26,744 nt of DNA from Candidatus Falkowbacteria bacterium CG23_combo_of_CG06-09_8_20_14_all_49_15 (GCA_002771615.1 PCSD01000025.1:22349-49092); one strand, 5' to 3'. Shown: positions 16,102 through 22,491, numbered from the stretch's first letter. Notes: generated from the letters alone by a model not told the origin. Numbers and translations are program-made.

Positions 16102-17430
16102 ATGGCCGAACAACAATTGACTTTGATGGAAAAAATCATTTCCTTGTGCAAGCGCCGCGGTTTTATTTTTCCCGGCTCGGAAATATACGGCGGCTTGTCC
16201 AACACTTATGATTACGGTCCTTTGGGCGTGGAAATGAAAAATAATATTAAAAAATTGTGGTGGAAATATTTTATCCAGGACCGCGAGGATATGACCGGCA
16301 TTGACGGCGGCATCCTGCTCAATCCCCGCCTTTGGGAGGCGTCCGGGCACTTGGCCAATTTCAAGGATGCGCTGGTGGAATGCAAGTCCTGCCATCACCG
16401 CTTCCGGCCGGACAAACTCCCGGATCCGTCCAAGTGTCCGGATTGCGGCGGCGGATTGACCAATCCGAAAACTTTTTCCGGCATGTTCAAGACTCTGGTC
16501 GGCCCGGTGGAGGAGGACGCCTTGACCGCTTATCTGCGGCCGGAGACCGCCGGCGCGATTTTCGCCAATTATAAGAACGTGATGCAATCCATGAACTTGA
16601 AACTGCCGTTCGGCATCGGCCAGATCGGCAAGGCCTTCCGGAACGAAATCACGGCCGGCCAATTCATTTTCCGTCAGCTGGAATTCGAACAGATGGAAAT
16701 CGAATATTTCATCGCGCCAGACAGCGACTGGAACCGGATTTTTAAAGAATGGCTGGCTTATATTTACGGCTTCGCCGATCTGATCGGCCTGGAACGGCCC
16801 AGATTCAATAACCATGAAATCAGCGCTGCGGAGCGCGCCTTTTATTCCCAGCGGACGATTGACATTGAATATCAGTTTCCCTGGGGTTTTGATGAATTAT
16901 GGGCGATTGCTTATCGCACCGACTATGACCTTTTCCGGCATCAGGAAGTGTCCGGAGAAAATCTGACGTATTTTGACGAGCAAACCAAAAAACATTATAT
17001 TCCGCACGTCCTTGAGCCGACTTTCGGGATGGACCGGAGCATATTGGCCATTTTGGTCCAATCTTATACTGAAGAAAAATTGGCGGATGGCGAAGAAAGG
17101 ATTTTATTGAAACTGCCGCCGAAGGTCGCGCCTTACCAGATTGCCGTTTTCCCTTTGCTCAAGAATAAGCCGGAGTTGGTCAAAAAAGCCAAAGAAATTT
17201 ATCTGCTGCTGAAAGCTTCTTTTAAATGCGAATTTGACGACAATGGCAATATTGGCAAACGTTATCGGCGCCAAGATGAAATCGGCACGCCTTTCTGTGT
17301 GACCATTGATTTTGAAACTTTATCCGACGGCCGCGTCACTGCTCGCGATCGGGATACGATGCGCCAAGAACGGGTGGCCATCGCTGATTTGCCGGAATAT
17401 TTTTCCGGCCGCCTCGGTTTAATTCGTTGA
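16102..17430 (+). CDS. glyS: Glycine--tRNA ligase (alpha2 single-chain type)
   Basis: A 442-residue class II synthetase that charges tRNA-Gly, of the homodimeric kind shared with archaea, eukaryotes and some bacteria rather than the alpha2beta2 GlyQ/GlyS form. ATG 16102 is preferred over the TTG at 16051 because family proteins begin close to LMEKIISLCKRRGFIFPGS. Visible signatures: YGGLSNTYDYGPLG and LLNPRLWEASGH near the N-terminus, a zinc-knuckle insert with CKSC and CPDC, motif 2 FRNEITAGQFIFRQLEFEQME, and motif 3 LEPTFGMDRSILAIL. The C-terminal anticodon-binding domain starts around APYQIAVFPLL. Its usual length and complete motifs suggest full activity. Expression is controlled by the T-box leader upstream. 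Confidence 0.97.
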   Translation: MAEQQLTLMEKIISLCKRRGFIFPGSEIYGGLSNTYDYGPLGVEMKNNIKKLWWKYFIQDREDMTGIDGGILLNPRLWEASGHLANFKDALVECKSCHHRFRPDKLPDPSKCPDCGGGLTNPKTFSGMFKTLVGPVEEDALTAYLRPETAGAIFANYKNVMQSMNLKLPFGIGQIGKAFRNEITAGQFIFRQLEFEQMEIEYFIAPDSDWNRIFKEWLAYIYGFADLIGLERPRFNNHEISAAERAFYSQRTIDIEYQFPWGFDELWAIAYRTDYDLFRHQEVSGENLTYFDEQTKKHYIPHVLEPTFGMDRSILAILVQSYTEEKLADGEERILLKLPPKVAPYQIAVFPLLKNKPELVKKAKEIYLLLKASFKCEFDDNGNIGKRYRRQDEIGTPFCVTIDFETLSDGRVTARDRDTMRQERVAIADLPEYFSGRLGLIR

Positions 17431-17494
17431 ATATTGCCCGCACGATCAGGGAGGGGCGCGCCGTCTTATCCCTGCCGGCCGCGGTTTTCTTGAC

Positions 17495-18397
17495 ATGCCG
17501 CAGAAATTATTGAAAATTCTCCTGCCCTTGGCCGCCGCCGCGGCGATTTTGGCCGCAGGGGCGGTCTGGATTTGGTACCCGCGGCCGGCCGAAATTTTTT
17601 CGGCCGGGGCCGGCCAGATTTTACGTGTGGATTTTTTGGACGTCGGCCAGGGAGACGCGGCCTTGATCCGCGTTCCGTCCGGGCAGAATATCCTCATTGA
17701 CGGAGGGCCGGATCAGGCGGCGGCCCGGGCGCTGGAGCGTCTTCTGCCTTTTTACGACCGCACCCTGGATCTGATCATCCTGACCCACCCCCACGACGAC
17801 CATGTGGCGGGCTTAATTTCCGTCCTGGAGCGTTTTCACGTGGAAAAAATTGCTTATACCGGCGTCAGCCATAGCGCCCCGGCTTATCTTGATTGGCTGG
17901 AAGCGGCCAAAAAGGAAGGGTCTGCCATGGTGATCATTGACCGGCCGCAAACTTTGGTTTTGGGCGCGGATTGCGAATTGCGTTTCCTTTATCCGCGCCG
18001 GTCTTTGGCCGGCGCCAGCGTGGAAAATTTAAATGATAGCTCCATTGTCGTTAAGCTGGTTTACGGCCGGACCTCTTTCCTTTTTATGGGCGACGCGGAA
18101 GCGCCGGTGGAAAGCGAATTATTATCCGTCCAGGAAGATTTGCGCGCTGATATCTTGAAAATCGGCCATCACGGATCCAACACTTCCAGCCAGGCCGAAT
18201 TCTTGGCCGCGGTCCGCCCGTCTCTGGCCGTCATTTCCGCGGGCGCGGATAATAAATTCGGCCATCCCAGCCCGCGCATTCTGAACCGTCTTTTAAAAAA
18301 TCAGGCAAAGATCTGGCGCACCGACCAGAACGGGTCTTTGGCCGCGCGAAGCGACAGCCGGGAAATTTCTTGGCCGCCCCCCCCCTTGCCAAAATGA
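17495..18397 (+). CDS. ComEC/Rec2-type metallo-beta-lactamase-fold protein, secreted or membrane-anchored
   Basis: A 300-residue protein made of an N-terminal hydrophobic segment (about 6-27) and one metallo-beta-lactamase domain. Motifs follow the ComEC C-terminal domain: FLDVGQGDA (48-56), the metal-binding HPHDDH (HxHxDH), NDSSIV, FLFMGDAE, KIGHHGSNTS and FGHPSPRIL. ComEC proteins form the DNA-uptake channel and carry this domain outside the membrane, where it is thought to degrade the non-transported strand. Here the channel (Competence) domain and OB domain are absent, so it is a free-standing version. It may still act on DNA or nucleotides at the cell surface (inference). A run of nine C at 18377-18385 lies four codons from the stop. 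No SD is seen; the next gene's promoter overlaps its 3' end. Confidence 0.87.
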   Translation: MPQKLLKILLPLAAAAAILAAGAVWIWYPRPAEIFSAGAGQILRVDFLDVGQGDAALIRVPSGQNILIDGGPDQAAARALERLLPFYDRTLDLIILTHPHDDHVAGLISVLERFHVEKIAYTGVSHSAPAYLDWLEAAKKEGSAMVIIDRPQTLVLGADCELRFLYPRRSLAGASVENLNDSSIVVKLVYGRTSFLFMGDAEAPVESELLSVQEDLRADILKIGHHGSNTSSQAEFLAAVRPSLAVISAGADNKFGHPSPRILNRLLKNQAKIWRTDQNGSLAARSDSREISWPPPPLPK

Positions 18398-18413
18398 ATT
18401 ATTTTGTTATAAT
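18386..18413 (+). promoter_or_regulatory. Promoter for the first receiver protein
   Basis: TTGCCA (18386-18391) and a perfect TATAAT (18408-18413) are 16 bases apart, with an extended -10 TG at 18405-18406. The -35 box overlaps the last codons of the upstream gene. The start near 18420 leaves a leader of about 50 bases. Confidence 0.65.
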
Positions 18414-18471
18414 TGAATGATAATAAAAGGGAAAATTATTGTGTCCGTTGGAAGAAAATAATTTTTTCACT

Positions 18472-18852
18472 ATGGAAAATAAAAGCCGCGCGATCCTGAT
18501 CGTGGAAGACGACGAAATGGTCGCCAATATGTATAAAATCAAGCTGGAAAATAACGGCTGGAAAGTGATTTTGGCGCAAAACGGTCAAGACGGCTTGGAA
18601 TCAGCCAGCCGGGAAAAGCCGGATTTGATCCTTTTGGACATTATCTTGCCGCAAGTGGATGGTTTTGCCGTCCTGCAATCTTTAAAGGAAAAAAATGATT
18701 TGCGGGAGATTCCGGTCGTCATCCTGACCAACCTGGGCACTGATGAGGATGTGGCCAAGGGGCGAGAGCTGGGCGCGGCCGGCTATATCATCAAATCAGA
18801 GCATACGCCGTCGCAGATCTGCGAAGAAATAAAAAAATATATTAAATCATAA
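18472..18852 (+). CDS. Stand-alone response-regulator receiver protein (CheY-like)
   Basis: A 126-residue protein consisting only of a receiver domain. ATG 18472 is chosen since the family begins right before the first strand (AILIVEDD); the TTG at 18439 would add 11 unlikely residues. Conserved residues: acidic pocket E12-D13-D14, phosphorylated aspartate D56 (LILLDIILP), Thr86 (VVILTN) and Lys108 (YIIKSE). It has no DNA-binding or enzymatic output domain, so it must act through protein contacts, as CheY and Spo0F do. No histidine kinase is in the window, so its phosphodonor is elsewhere. A similar protein lies 1.6 kb downstream, with the same LDI-(I/V)LP core. It has its own promoter. Confidence 0.93.
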   Translation: MENKSRAILIVEDDEMVANMYKIKLENNGWKVILAQNGQDGLESASREKPDLILLDIILPQVDGFAVLQSLKEKNDLREIPVVILTNLGTDEDVAKGRELGAAGYIIKSEHTPSQICEEIKKYIKS

Positions 18853-18865
18853 TATCTGGCAGTGT

Positions 18866-18889
18866 GCCGGCCTTGATTATCCGGCCGGC
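18866..18889 (+). other. GC-rich hairpin between receiver gene and ndk
   Basis: GCCGGCC (18866-18872) and GGCCGGC (18883-18889) form a 7-bp stem with a 10-base loop. No T-tract follows on either strand, so it is not a normal intrinsic terminator. It might stabilise an mRNA end or slow transcription before ndk. Confidence 0.4.
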
Positions 18890-18906
18890 CAGACTGATCA
18901 TCATTT

Positions 18907-19515
18907 ATGCATCCCAAAGAAGAAAAAAGCCTGGTCATAATCAAGCCGGACGGTATCCAGCGTTCTTTGATCGGCGAAATCATCCGCCGCTATGAACGGA
19001 CCGGCTTAAAATTAATTGCCATGAAAATGCTTATCCCGACCGAAGCGTTGGCCACTGAGCATTATTACGGCGTCGGCGGCGATGCCTGGCTGGAAGAAGT
19101 CGGCCGCAAAGCCCGAGCCGCCTATGAAAAAAAAGGCTTGACTTCGCCTTTTCCCACCAACCGTGCTAACGGCGAGGCCGTCATGAAAAGTAACGCCAAA
19201 TACCTGAGTTCCGGTCCGGTCGTGGTAATGGTCTGGCAGGGCAATCAGGCTGTCGCTTTGATCCGCAAGATTACCGGTTCCACCGAACCCTTAAGCTCTG
19301 ATGTGGGCACGATTCGCGGCGATTTTACCCTGGATTCCTATGCGATGGCCGATATGGACCAAAGAAGCGTCCGCAACCTGATCCATGCTTCAGGCAGTAC
19401 TGAGGACGCTCAAAAGGAGATGAAGATCTGGTTCAAGGCAGAGGAAATTTTGCGTTACCGGCAAGTGCAGGAAGGCATTCTTTACGATGTCAATTTGGAC
19501 GGCATTAAAGAATAG
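18907..19515 (+). CDS. ndk: Nucleoside-diphosphate kinase with internal insertion
   Basis: A 202-residue enzyme that transfers the gamma phosphate from ATP to other nucleoside diphosphates through a phosphohistidine. Family motifs: IIKPDG (11-16), SSGPVVVMV (101-109), GTIRGDF (134-140) and NLIHASGS (158-165), with H160 as the phosphorylated histidine. Standard Ndk has about 140 residues. The extra length lies in an insertion of about 30 residues between the helical region and the SGP strand (roughly residues 58-95, WLEEVGRKARAAYEKKG and neighbours) and a C-terminal tail of about 20 residues after the kinase fold. ATG 18907 gives the correct N-terminus. It follows the receiver gene by 54 bases and may be co-transcribed. 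Confidence 0.94.
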   Translation: MHPKEEKSLVIIKPDGIQRSLIGEIIRRYERTGLKLIAMKMLIPTEALATEHYYGVGGDAWLEEVGRKARAAYEKKGLTSPFPTNRANGEAVMKSNAKYLSSGPVVVMVWQGNQAVALIRKITGSTEPLSSDVGTIRGDFTLDSYAMADMDQRSVRNLIHASGSTEDAQKEMKIWFKAEEILRYRQVQEGILYDVNLDGIKE

Positions 19516-19594
19516 CGGGAGCAAAGGCTGGGGGCGCTTGTCGCCAGAGATTGATAAGTAATTTTGGTTTTTTTCGCGGAAAAAATAATTTTTG

Positions 19595-19622
19595 TTGACA
19601 TTTTTTTTCGATTTTTTATAAT
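19595..19622 (+). promoter_or_regulatory. Near-consensus sigma70 promoter
   Basis: Both boxes match the consensus perfectly: TTGACA (19595-19600) and TATAAT (19617-19622), 16 bases apart. The spacer is almost all T. This is the best promoter in the window, with a start predicted near 19629. Confidence 0.85.
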
Positions 19623-19628
19623 AAATTC

Positions 19629-19790
19629 ATATGATACATCGCGTTGCCAATATGCCAGTCGGGAAAAATTTGGCCGGGCCGCTTTTTTACGGATTGGCTT
19701 TGCTTATCATCGCCCCGTAGCGCGGTGGTTTTTTGTGTTTTTGGACCAGAGAGAAAAAACCGCCGCCAAAACCGGCGATTTTTTATTTTG
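19629..19790 (+). promoter_or_regulatory. Candidate attenuator or riboswitch-like leader RNA
   Basis: No convincing ORF lies in 19516-19823. The transcript can form a closed domain: ATGATA/TATCAT (19631-19636 with 19705-19710), a GC/GC pair, and GCCAAT/ATTGGC (19646-19651 with 19693-19698) enclosing two small hairpins. It is followed by four switching segments. Segment 1 ATCATCGC (19706-19713) pairs with segment 2 GCGGTGGT (19722-19729). Segment 2, extended through TTTTT to 19734, can instead pair with segment 3 AAAAAACCGCCGC (19754-19766) over 13 consecutive pairs, one of them G-U. Segment 3 otherwise forms the terminator with segment 4 (19773-19784). Segment 1 also overlaps the 3' strand of the closing helix. 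That is the logic of a riboswitch or attenuator expression platform. I recognise no known class; the ligand, if any, is unknown. Confidence 0.6.
19754..19790 (+). terminator. Leader terminator upstream of the mini-operon
   Basis: CGCCG (19761-19765) pairs with CGGCG (19773-19777) around a seven-base loop. A6 upstream can also pair with T6 downstream across one mismatch, and the tail is TTTTTTATTTT. It would stop transcription before the tiny ORFs unless the alternative 13-bp helix forms. Confidence 0.7.
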
Positions 19791-19823
19791 TTCTTTTAAA
19801 ACTCTTAATGTTTGCGAAAGGAG

Positions 19824-19940
19824 GTGAGAAAAATTTTTCAGGCGATCCGGACCGGCTTGGCCTGGCCAGATCGGGAGCGGGATTTGCCCGGCCGGAAAGA
19901 AGGTTGGCATAAAACACATTGTTCGGAGGGAAAAAAATGA
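19824..19940 (+). CDS. Possible 38-residue leader ORF with perfect Shine-Dalgarno sequence
   Basis: The sequence AAAGGAGGTGAG (19817-19828) is an almost perfect anti-16S match, yet no ATG follows at normal spacing. Either the GTG inside it (19824) or an in-frame ATT at 19833, five bases after the SD, could initiate. The frame then runs MRKIFQAIRTGLAWPDRERD to TGA 19938-19940, which overlaps the next ATG as ATGA, the usual sign of translational coupling. The peptide is basic with one Cys and resembles nothing I know. The alternative is that the SD is a ribosome standby or regulatory site with no product. Confidence 0.4.
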   Translation: MRKIFQAIRTGLAWPDRERDLPGRKEGWHKTHCSEGKK

Positions 19941-20119
19941 GACCCATTGAGAAAAGAAAAGCGCAACCCGCGGCGGCTGAATACATCTTAAGCCTGCAGA
20001 GAAAAATCGCTGAAGAAAGTAGCCGGGATATGATGGCCGCTTATCAGGCAGTCGCTCGCCAAGGGAAAAAAAGGCGAAAAAAAGGAGAAAAGCATGAAAA
20101 AAGAACAAGGAGCAGATAA
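19937..20119 (+). CDS. Small basic helical protein, 60 residues
   Basis: It starts at ATG 19937 with a strong GGAGGG SD seven bases upstream; the TTG at 19919 is disfavoured. The N-terminal two thirds (MRPIEKRKAQPAAAEYILSL, then QRKIAEESSRDMMAAYQAVA) should be one or two amphipathic helices. The C-terminus is very basic (GKKRRKKGEKHEKRTRSR), suggesting binding to RNA, DNA or ribosomes, though this tail overlaps the SD and start of the next ORF by 26 bases and could partly reflect that purine-rich signal. No family is recognised. It belongs to the mini-operon controlled by the leader at 19629. Confidence 0.6.
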   Translation: MRPIEKRKAQPAAAEYILSLQRKIAEESSRDMMAAYQAVARQGKKRRKKGEKHEKRTRSR

Positions 20120-20246
20120 GGACGGCCAGGTTTTCCGCTGTCCGCGCTGTGGAATCAACATCGTCAGGACGGCCGAAGAGATCTGCCAGCTTTGCCTGAT
20201 CAAGGACCTGATCATCAAGGAACAAGGAGTGATCATATCATTTTAA
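20094..20246 (+). CDS. Zinc-ribbon mini-protein, 50 residues
   Basis: The ORF is short but well supported: an AAAGGAG SD (20081-20087) six bases before ATG 20094, and two CxxC knuckles spaced 14 residues apart, CPRC (16-19) and CQLC (32-35), the usual metal-binding pattern of a zinc ribbon. The sequence reads MKKEQGADKDGQVFRCPRCG up to the first knuckle, then a short helical part and a hydrophobic tail LIIKEQGVIISF. Proteins of this size and type are often transcription or translation cofactors, anti-sigma-like factors or phage regulators, but no specific family is recognised. Its TAA stop overlaps the SD of the next ORF, so the two are probably translated together. Confidence 0.8.
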   Translation: MKKEQGADKDGQVFRCPRCGINIVRTAEEICQLCLIKDLIIKEQGVIISF

Positions 20247-20255
20247 GGAGGGGAT

Positions 20256-20393
20256 ATGTTTTTGCCGGTTATACCAGTTTGCTGTAATGTGGCGATGGCC
20301 AAGGGTGCTGATGATGAATATATTTGCCCAATTTGCAAATCAACCCTTGTTCTGGCTGACAAAAATGGCCAGGAAAAAAAATCCAAACGTTAA
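20256..20393 (+). CDS. Second zinc-ribbon-like mini-protein, 45 residues
   Basis: It starts at ATG 20256 behind a strong AAGGAGGGG SD (20245-20253) that begins inside the preceding stop codon. The peptide begins MFLPVIPVCCNVAMAKGADD and then has a CPIC knuckle (24-27) followed by KSTLVLADKNGQ. CC and CPIC together give four cysteines, a compact zinc-ribbon layout (CC...CxxC). Function is unknown. Its pairing with the 50-residue zinc ribbon upstream suggests a complex or related targets. It ends nine bases before the stem of an intrinsic terminator, which closes the operon. Confidence 0.75.
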   Translation: MFLPVIPVCCNVAMAKGADDEYICPICKSTLVLADKNGQEKKSKR

Positions 20394-20401
20394 TGTTTTC
20401 C

Positions 20402-20432
20402 AAGCCTGGGTTATTCCCGGGCTTTTTTATTT
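20402..20432 (+). terminator. Intrinsic terminator of the mini-operon
   Basis: AAGCCTGGG (20402-20410) pairs with CCCGGGCTT (20416-20424; one T-G pair) around a TTATT loop, followed by TTTTATTTT. Confidence 0.88.
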
Positions 20433-20437
20433 TCAGA

Positions 20438-20467
20438 TTGGCCAGACAAATAATAATCTGCTATAAT
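20438..20467 (+). promoter_or_regulatory. Promoter for the second receiver protein
   Basis: TTGGCC (20438-20443) and a perfect TATAAT (20462-20467) are 18 bases apart, with an extended -10 TG at 20459-20460. The predicted start near 20474 lies after the ATG at 20468, which rules that start out and supports ATG 20486. Confidence 0.65.
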
Positions 20468-20485
20468 ATGAATATATTAATATTT

Positions 20486-20857
20486 ATGGCCAAGAAAATT
20501 CTTATTATAGAAGACGAAGAATATATCGCGGAAATATATAAATTAAAATTGGAGAAAGGCGCTTATGAAGTTTTGGTCGCTTCGGACGGCCAAAGCGGCC
20601 TGGATCTGGCCAGGACCGCCAGGCCGGATTTGATCTTATTGGATATTGTTTTGCCCAAATTAGATGGCTATGATTTTTTACAGGCCTTGCGCCAAGATCC
20701 GGACATAAAAAATACCCTGGTTTATGTCATATCCAATCTGGGCCAAAACGCGGAAATCAAAAAAGGCTTGGAGTCGGGAGCGGACGGCTATTTCGTCAAA
20801 GCCAATCTGACCCCCCAGCAATTATTGGAAAATATCAACAAGATACTAATAAAATAA
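20486..20857 (+). CDS. Stand-alone response-regulator receiver protein (CheY-like), second copy
   Basis: A 123-residue receiver domain with no output domain. Acidic pocket E9-D10-E11 (ILIIEDEEYI), phospho-acceptor D53 (LILLDIVLPKLDGYD), Ser83 (VYVISN) and Lys105 (YFVKAN). ATG 20486 is chosen because the -10 box places the transcript start downstream of the alternative ATG at 20468. It is clearly related to the receiver encoded at 18472: the same lengths, the ..IY/MYK(I/L)KLE helix, the LDI(I/V)LP core and the ISNLG/LTNLG strand. A tandem family of such receivers may share a kinase elsewhere. It is separated from the ferredoxin gene by 10 bases. Confidence 0.93.
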   Translation: MAKKILIIEDEEYIAEIYKLKLEKGAYEVLVASDGQSGLDLARTARPDLILLDIVLPKLDGYDFLQALRQDPDIKNTLVYVISNLGQNAEIKKGLESGADGYFVKANLTPQQLLENINKILIK

Positions 20858-20867
20858 TTTTTTCGTT

Positions 20868-21047
20868 ATGCCAGTAGTCATTGACCCGAATTTATGCATC
20901 GGTTGCGGTGCTTGTGCGGCCCTTAATCCGGAAATTTTCCGGATGGACGAAACTTCCGGCCAGGCGGCAGTTGTCGGGCCGGAAGCCGGCGAGAACGCGG
21001 CCGGCGCGATTGAAAGCTGTCCGGTCCAAGCGATCAGCGTGAAATAA
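20868..21047 (+). CDS. Single-cluster [4Fe-4S] ferredoxin, 59 residues
   Basis: A short electron-transfer protein. It begins MPVVIDPNLCIGCGACAALN and has the ligand pattern C10-x2-C13-x2-C16 with a distant C51 followed by Pro (ESCPVQAI), which binds one [4Fe-4S] cluster. The second cluster motif of 2[4Fe-4S] ferredoxins is absent. Monocluster ferredoxins of 58-65 residues are common in thermophiles, Firmicutes and Patescibacteria and feed electrons to many enzymes; the partner here is not identifiable. The ATG lies ten bases after the receiver stop, so the two may be co-transcribed. No SD is evident. Confidence 0.92.
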   Translation: MPVVIDPNLCIGCGACAALNPEIFRMDETSGQAAVVGPEAGENAAGAIESCPVQAISVK

Positions 21048-21054
21048 AAATAAT

Positions 21055-21086
21055 CGGCGCCAAGCTTTTTTGCCGGGCGCCTTTTT
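21055..21086 (+). terminator. Probable terminator after the ferredoxin gene
   Basis: Two GGCGCC half-stems (21056-21061 and 21076-21081) flank a 14-base T-containing loop and are followed by five T. The long loop lowers confidence. Confidence 0.55.
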
Positions 21087-21126
21087 GTCCGATGGGCGGG
21101 GAGGGAATCGGCCAGGCCGAAGAAAT

Positions 21127-22491
21127 ATGCGCGCCGAAGAAATTAAAAAATTAGATTTGCCGGCCGGGCCCGGCTGTTACCGTTTTTACGGCCGGCGCGG
21201 CCGCTTGCTTTATATCGGCAAGGCGGCCAATTTAAAGACGCGCGTCCTTTCCTATTGGCGTCCGAACGCGGATTTGTCGCCGGCGAAAATCAAGATGGTC
21301 GCGGAAGTCTGCCAGATCCGCTGGACGACCGTGGATAGTGAAATTGAAGCCCTGCTCTTGGAGGCGAATCTGATCAAGAAATACCAGCCGCCGTATAATA
21401 TTCTTTTACGGGACGATAAACGTTTCCAGTATATAAAGATATCCACCGAGGACGAAATCCCCGGCGTTTTTGCCACTCGCCAGATCGGCCCGGCCGGAAG
21501 ATATTTCGGGCCGTTCACGAGCGGCTTGGCCGTCAGAGAAACCCTGCGGGCCTTGCGGAAAATCTGGCCCTATTGCCTGGAGCGGAAAGCCGGCAAAAAA
21601 ATTTGTTTTTCCGCGCAAGTCGGGCGTTGTTGCGGCGTCTGCGGCCGCCGTATTTCTTTGGCTGATTATCAACGTCTGATTATTCGGCCCATCAGCCAAT
21701 TTTTGGCCGGCGGGAAAGAAAAGCTGATGGCCGCTTTGGAAAAAGAGCGCGCGCGCTTGGCGCGCCAATTGGCCAAATCGCCGGCCGGCGCAGAGCGTGA
21801 GAGATTAATTGAACAGGAGCGGATTCTGGCTAAACAAATTGACAATTTTCGCCATGTTTTGGCCAGCGCCAAAATTTTATCGCTGGGCGACAAATACGCG
21901 GCCGATGTGGTGGAACTGGCGAAAATTTTATCCTTGCCGCGCGTGCCGCGGCGCATTGAAGGTTTTGACATCGCCAATCTTTTTGACACAAATGCCGTGG
22001 GTGCGATGGTGGTCTTTGGCGACGGCGAACCGGACAAGAATGCTTATCGCCTCTTCAAGATCAGATCGGCGGCTCTGGACGACACCCAGCGTTTGCGCGA
22101 AGTTTTGACCAGGCGCTTTTCTCATACCGGCCCGGACCCGGCTCAGGATAGCCGCGGAAAAAAGACCAAGCAAGATTGGCCGCGGCCGGATCTGCTTATT
22201 ATTGACGGCGGTTTGGGACAATTGCGCGTCGCGCAAGCAGTTTTGCGCGGTTTGGAGCCGGAGGTGCCGGTGCTGGCGGTGGCGAAAAGCGGCCAGCGGA
22301 GCGCTTCCGCCCGGGACAAAATTTTTTTTCCCGGCGAAAAAAAACCGTTGGAACTGCCGCTTGCTTCGCCGGCTTTGCACGTGATCAAGCGGGTGCGGGA
22401 CGAGGCGCACCGGTTCGCGATCAGTTACCACCGGCTTTTGCGCAAAAAAAACTTTCTGCCCGGCGATAGTCATCACCGTTTTTCCGAGTAG
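21127..22491 (+). CDS. uvrC: UvrABC system protein C, lacking the C-terminal HhH domain
   Basis: The nuclease of nucleotide excision repair, which cuts on both sides of a lesion after being recruited by UvrB. ATG 21127 matches the family N-terminus (KKLDLPAGPGCYRFYGRRGR). The GIY-YIG nuclease covers about 10-90 (LLYIGKAANLKTRV). A cysteine cluster typical of UvrC (CFSAQVGRCCGVCG) follows, then a charged helical region (about 200-245) that is a poor match to the UVR motif. The RNase H-like second nuclease has RRIEGFDIANLF, VVFGDGEPDK, LLIIDGGLGQL and HVIKRVRDEAHRFA. The protein ends at residue 454, about 150 short of E. coli UvrC; the missing part is mainly the helix-hairpin-helix pair that aids DNA binding and the 5' incision. 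The gene appears intact, not frameshifted. Confidence 0.93.
   Translation: MRAEEIKKLDLPAGPGCYRFYGRRGRLLYIGKAANLKTRVLSYWRPNADLSPAKIKMVAEVCQIRWTTVDSEIEALLLEANLIKKYQPPYNILLRDDKRFQYIKISTEDEIPGVFATRQIGPAGRYFGPFTSGLAVRETLRALRKIWPYCLERKAGKKICFSAQVGRCCGVCGRRISLADYQRLIIRPISQFLAGGKEKLMAALEKERARLARQLAKSPAGAERERLIEQERILAKQIDNFRHVLASAKILSLGDKYAADVVELAKILSLPRVPRRIEGFDIANLFDTNAVGAMVVFGDGEPDKNAYRLFKIRSAALDDTQRLREVLTRRFSHTGPDPAQDSRGKKTKQDWPRPDLLIIDGGLGQLRVAQAVLRGLEPEVPVLAVAKSGQRSASARDKIFFPGEKKPLELPLASPALHVIKRVRDEAHRFAISYHRLLRKKNFLPGDSHHRFSE

Noticed and set aside
18866..18889. Intrinsic terminator between the first receiver gene and ndk
   Set aside because: The hairpin is good but no T-tract follows on either strand, so it is listed only as a hairpin.
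19564..19827. 87-residue open frame across the leader region
   Set aside because: It starts upstream of the strong promoter, has no SD and a Phe/Arg-rich random-looking sequence, and runs through two hairpins with T-tracts. The RNA-structure explanation fits better.
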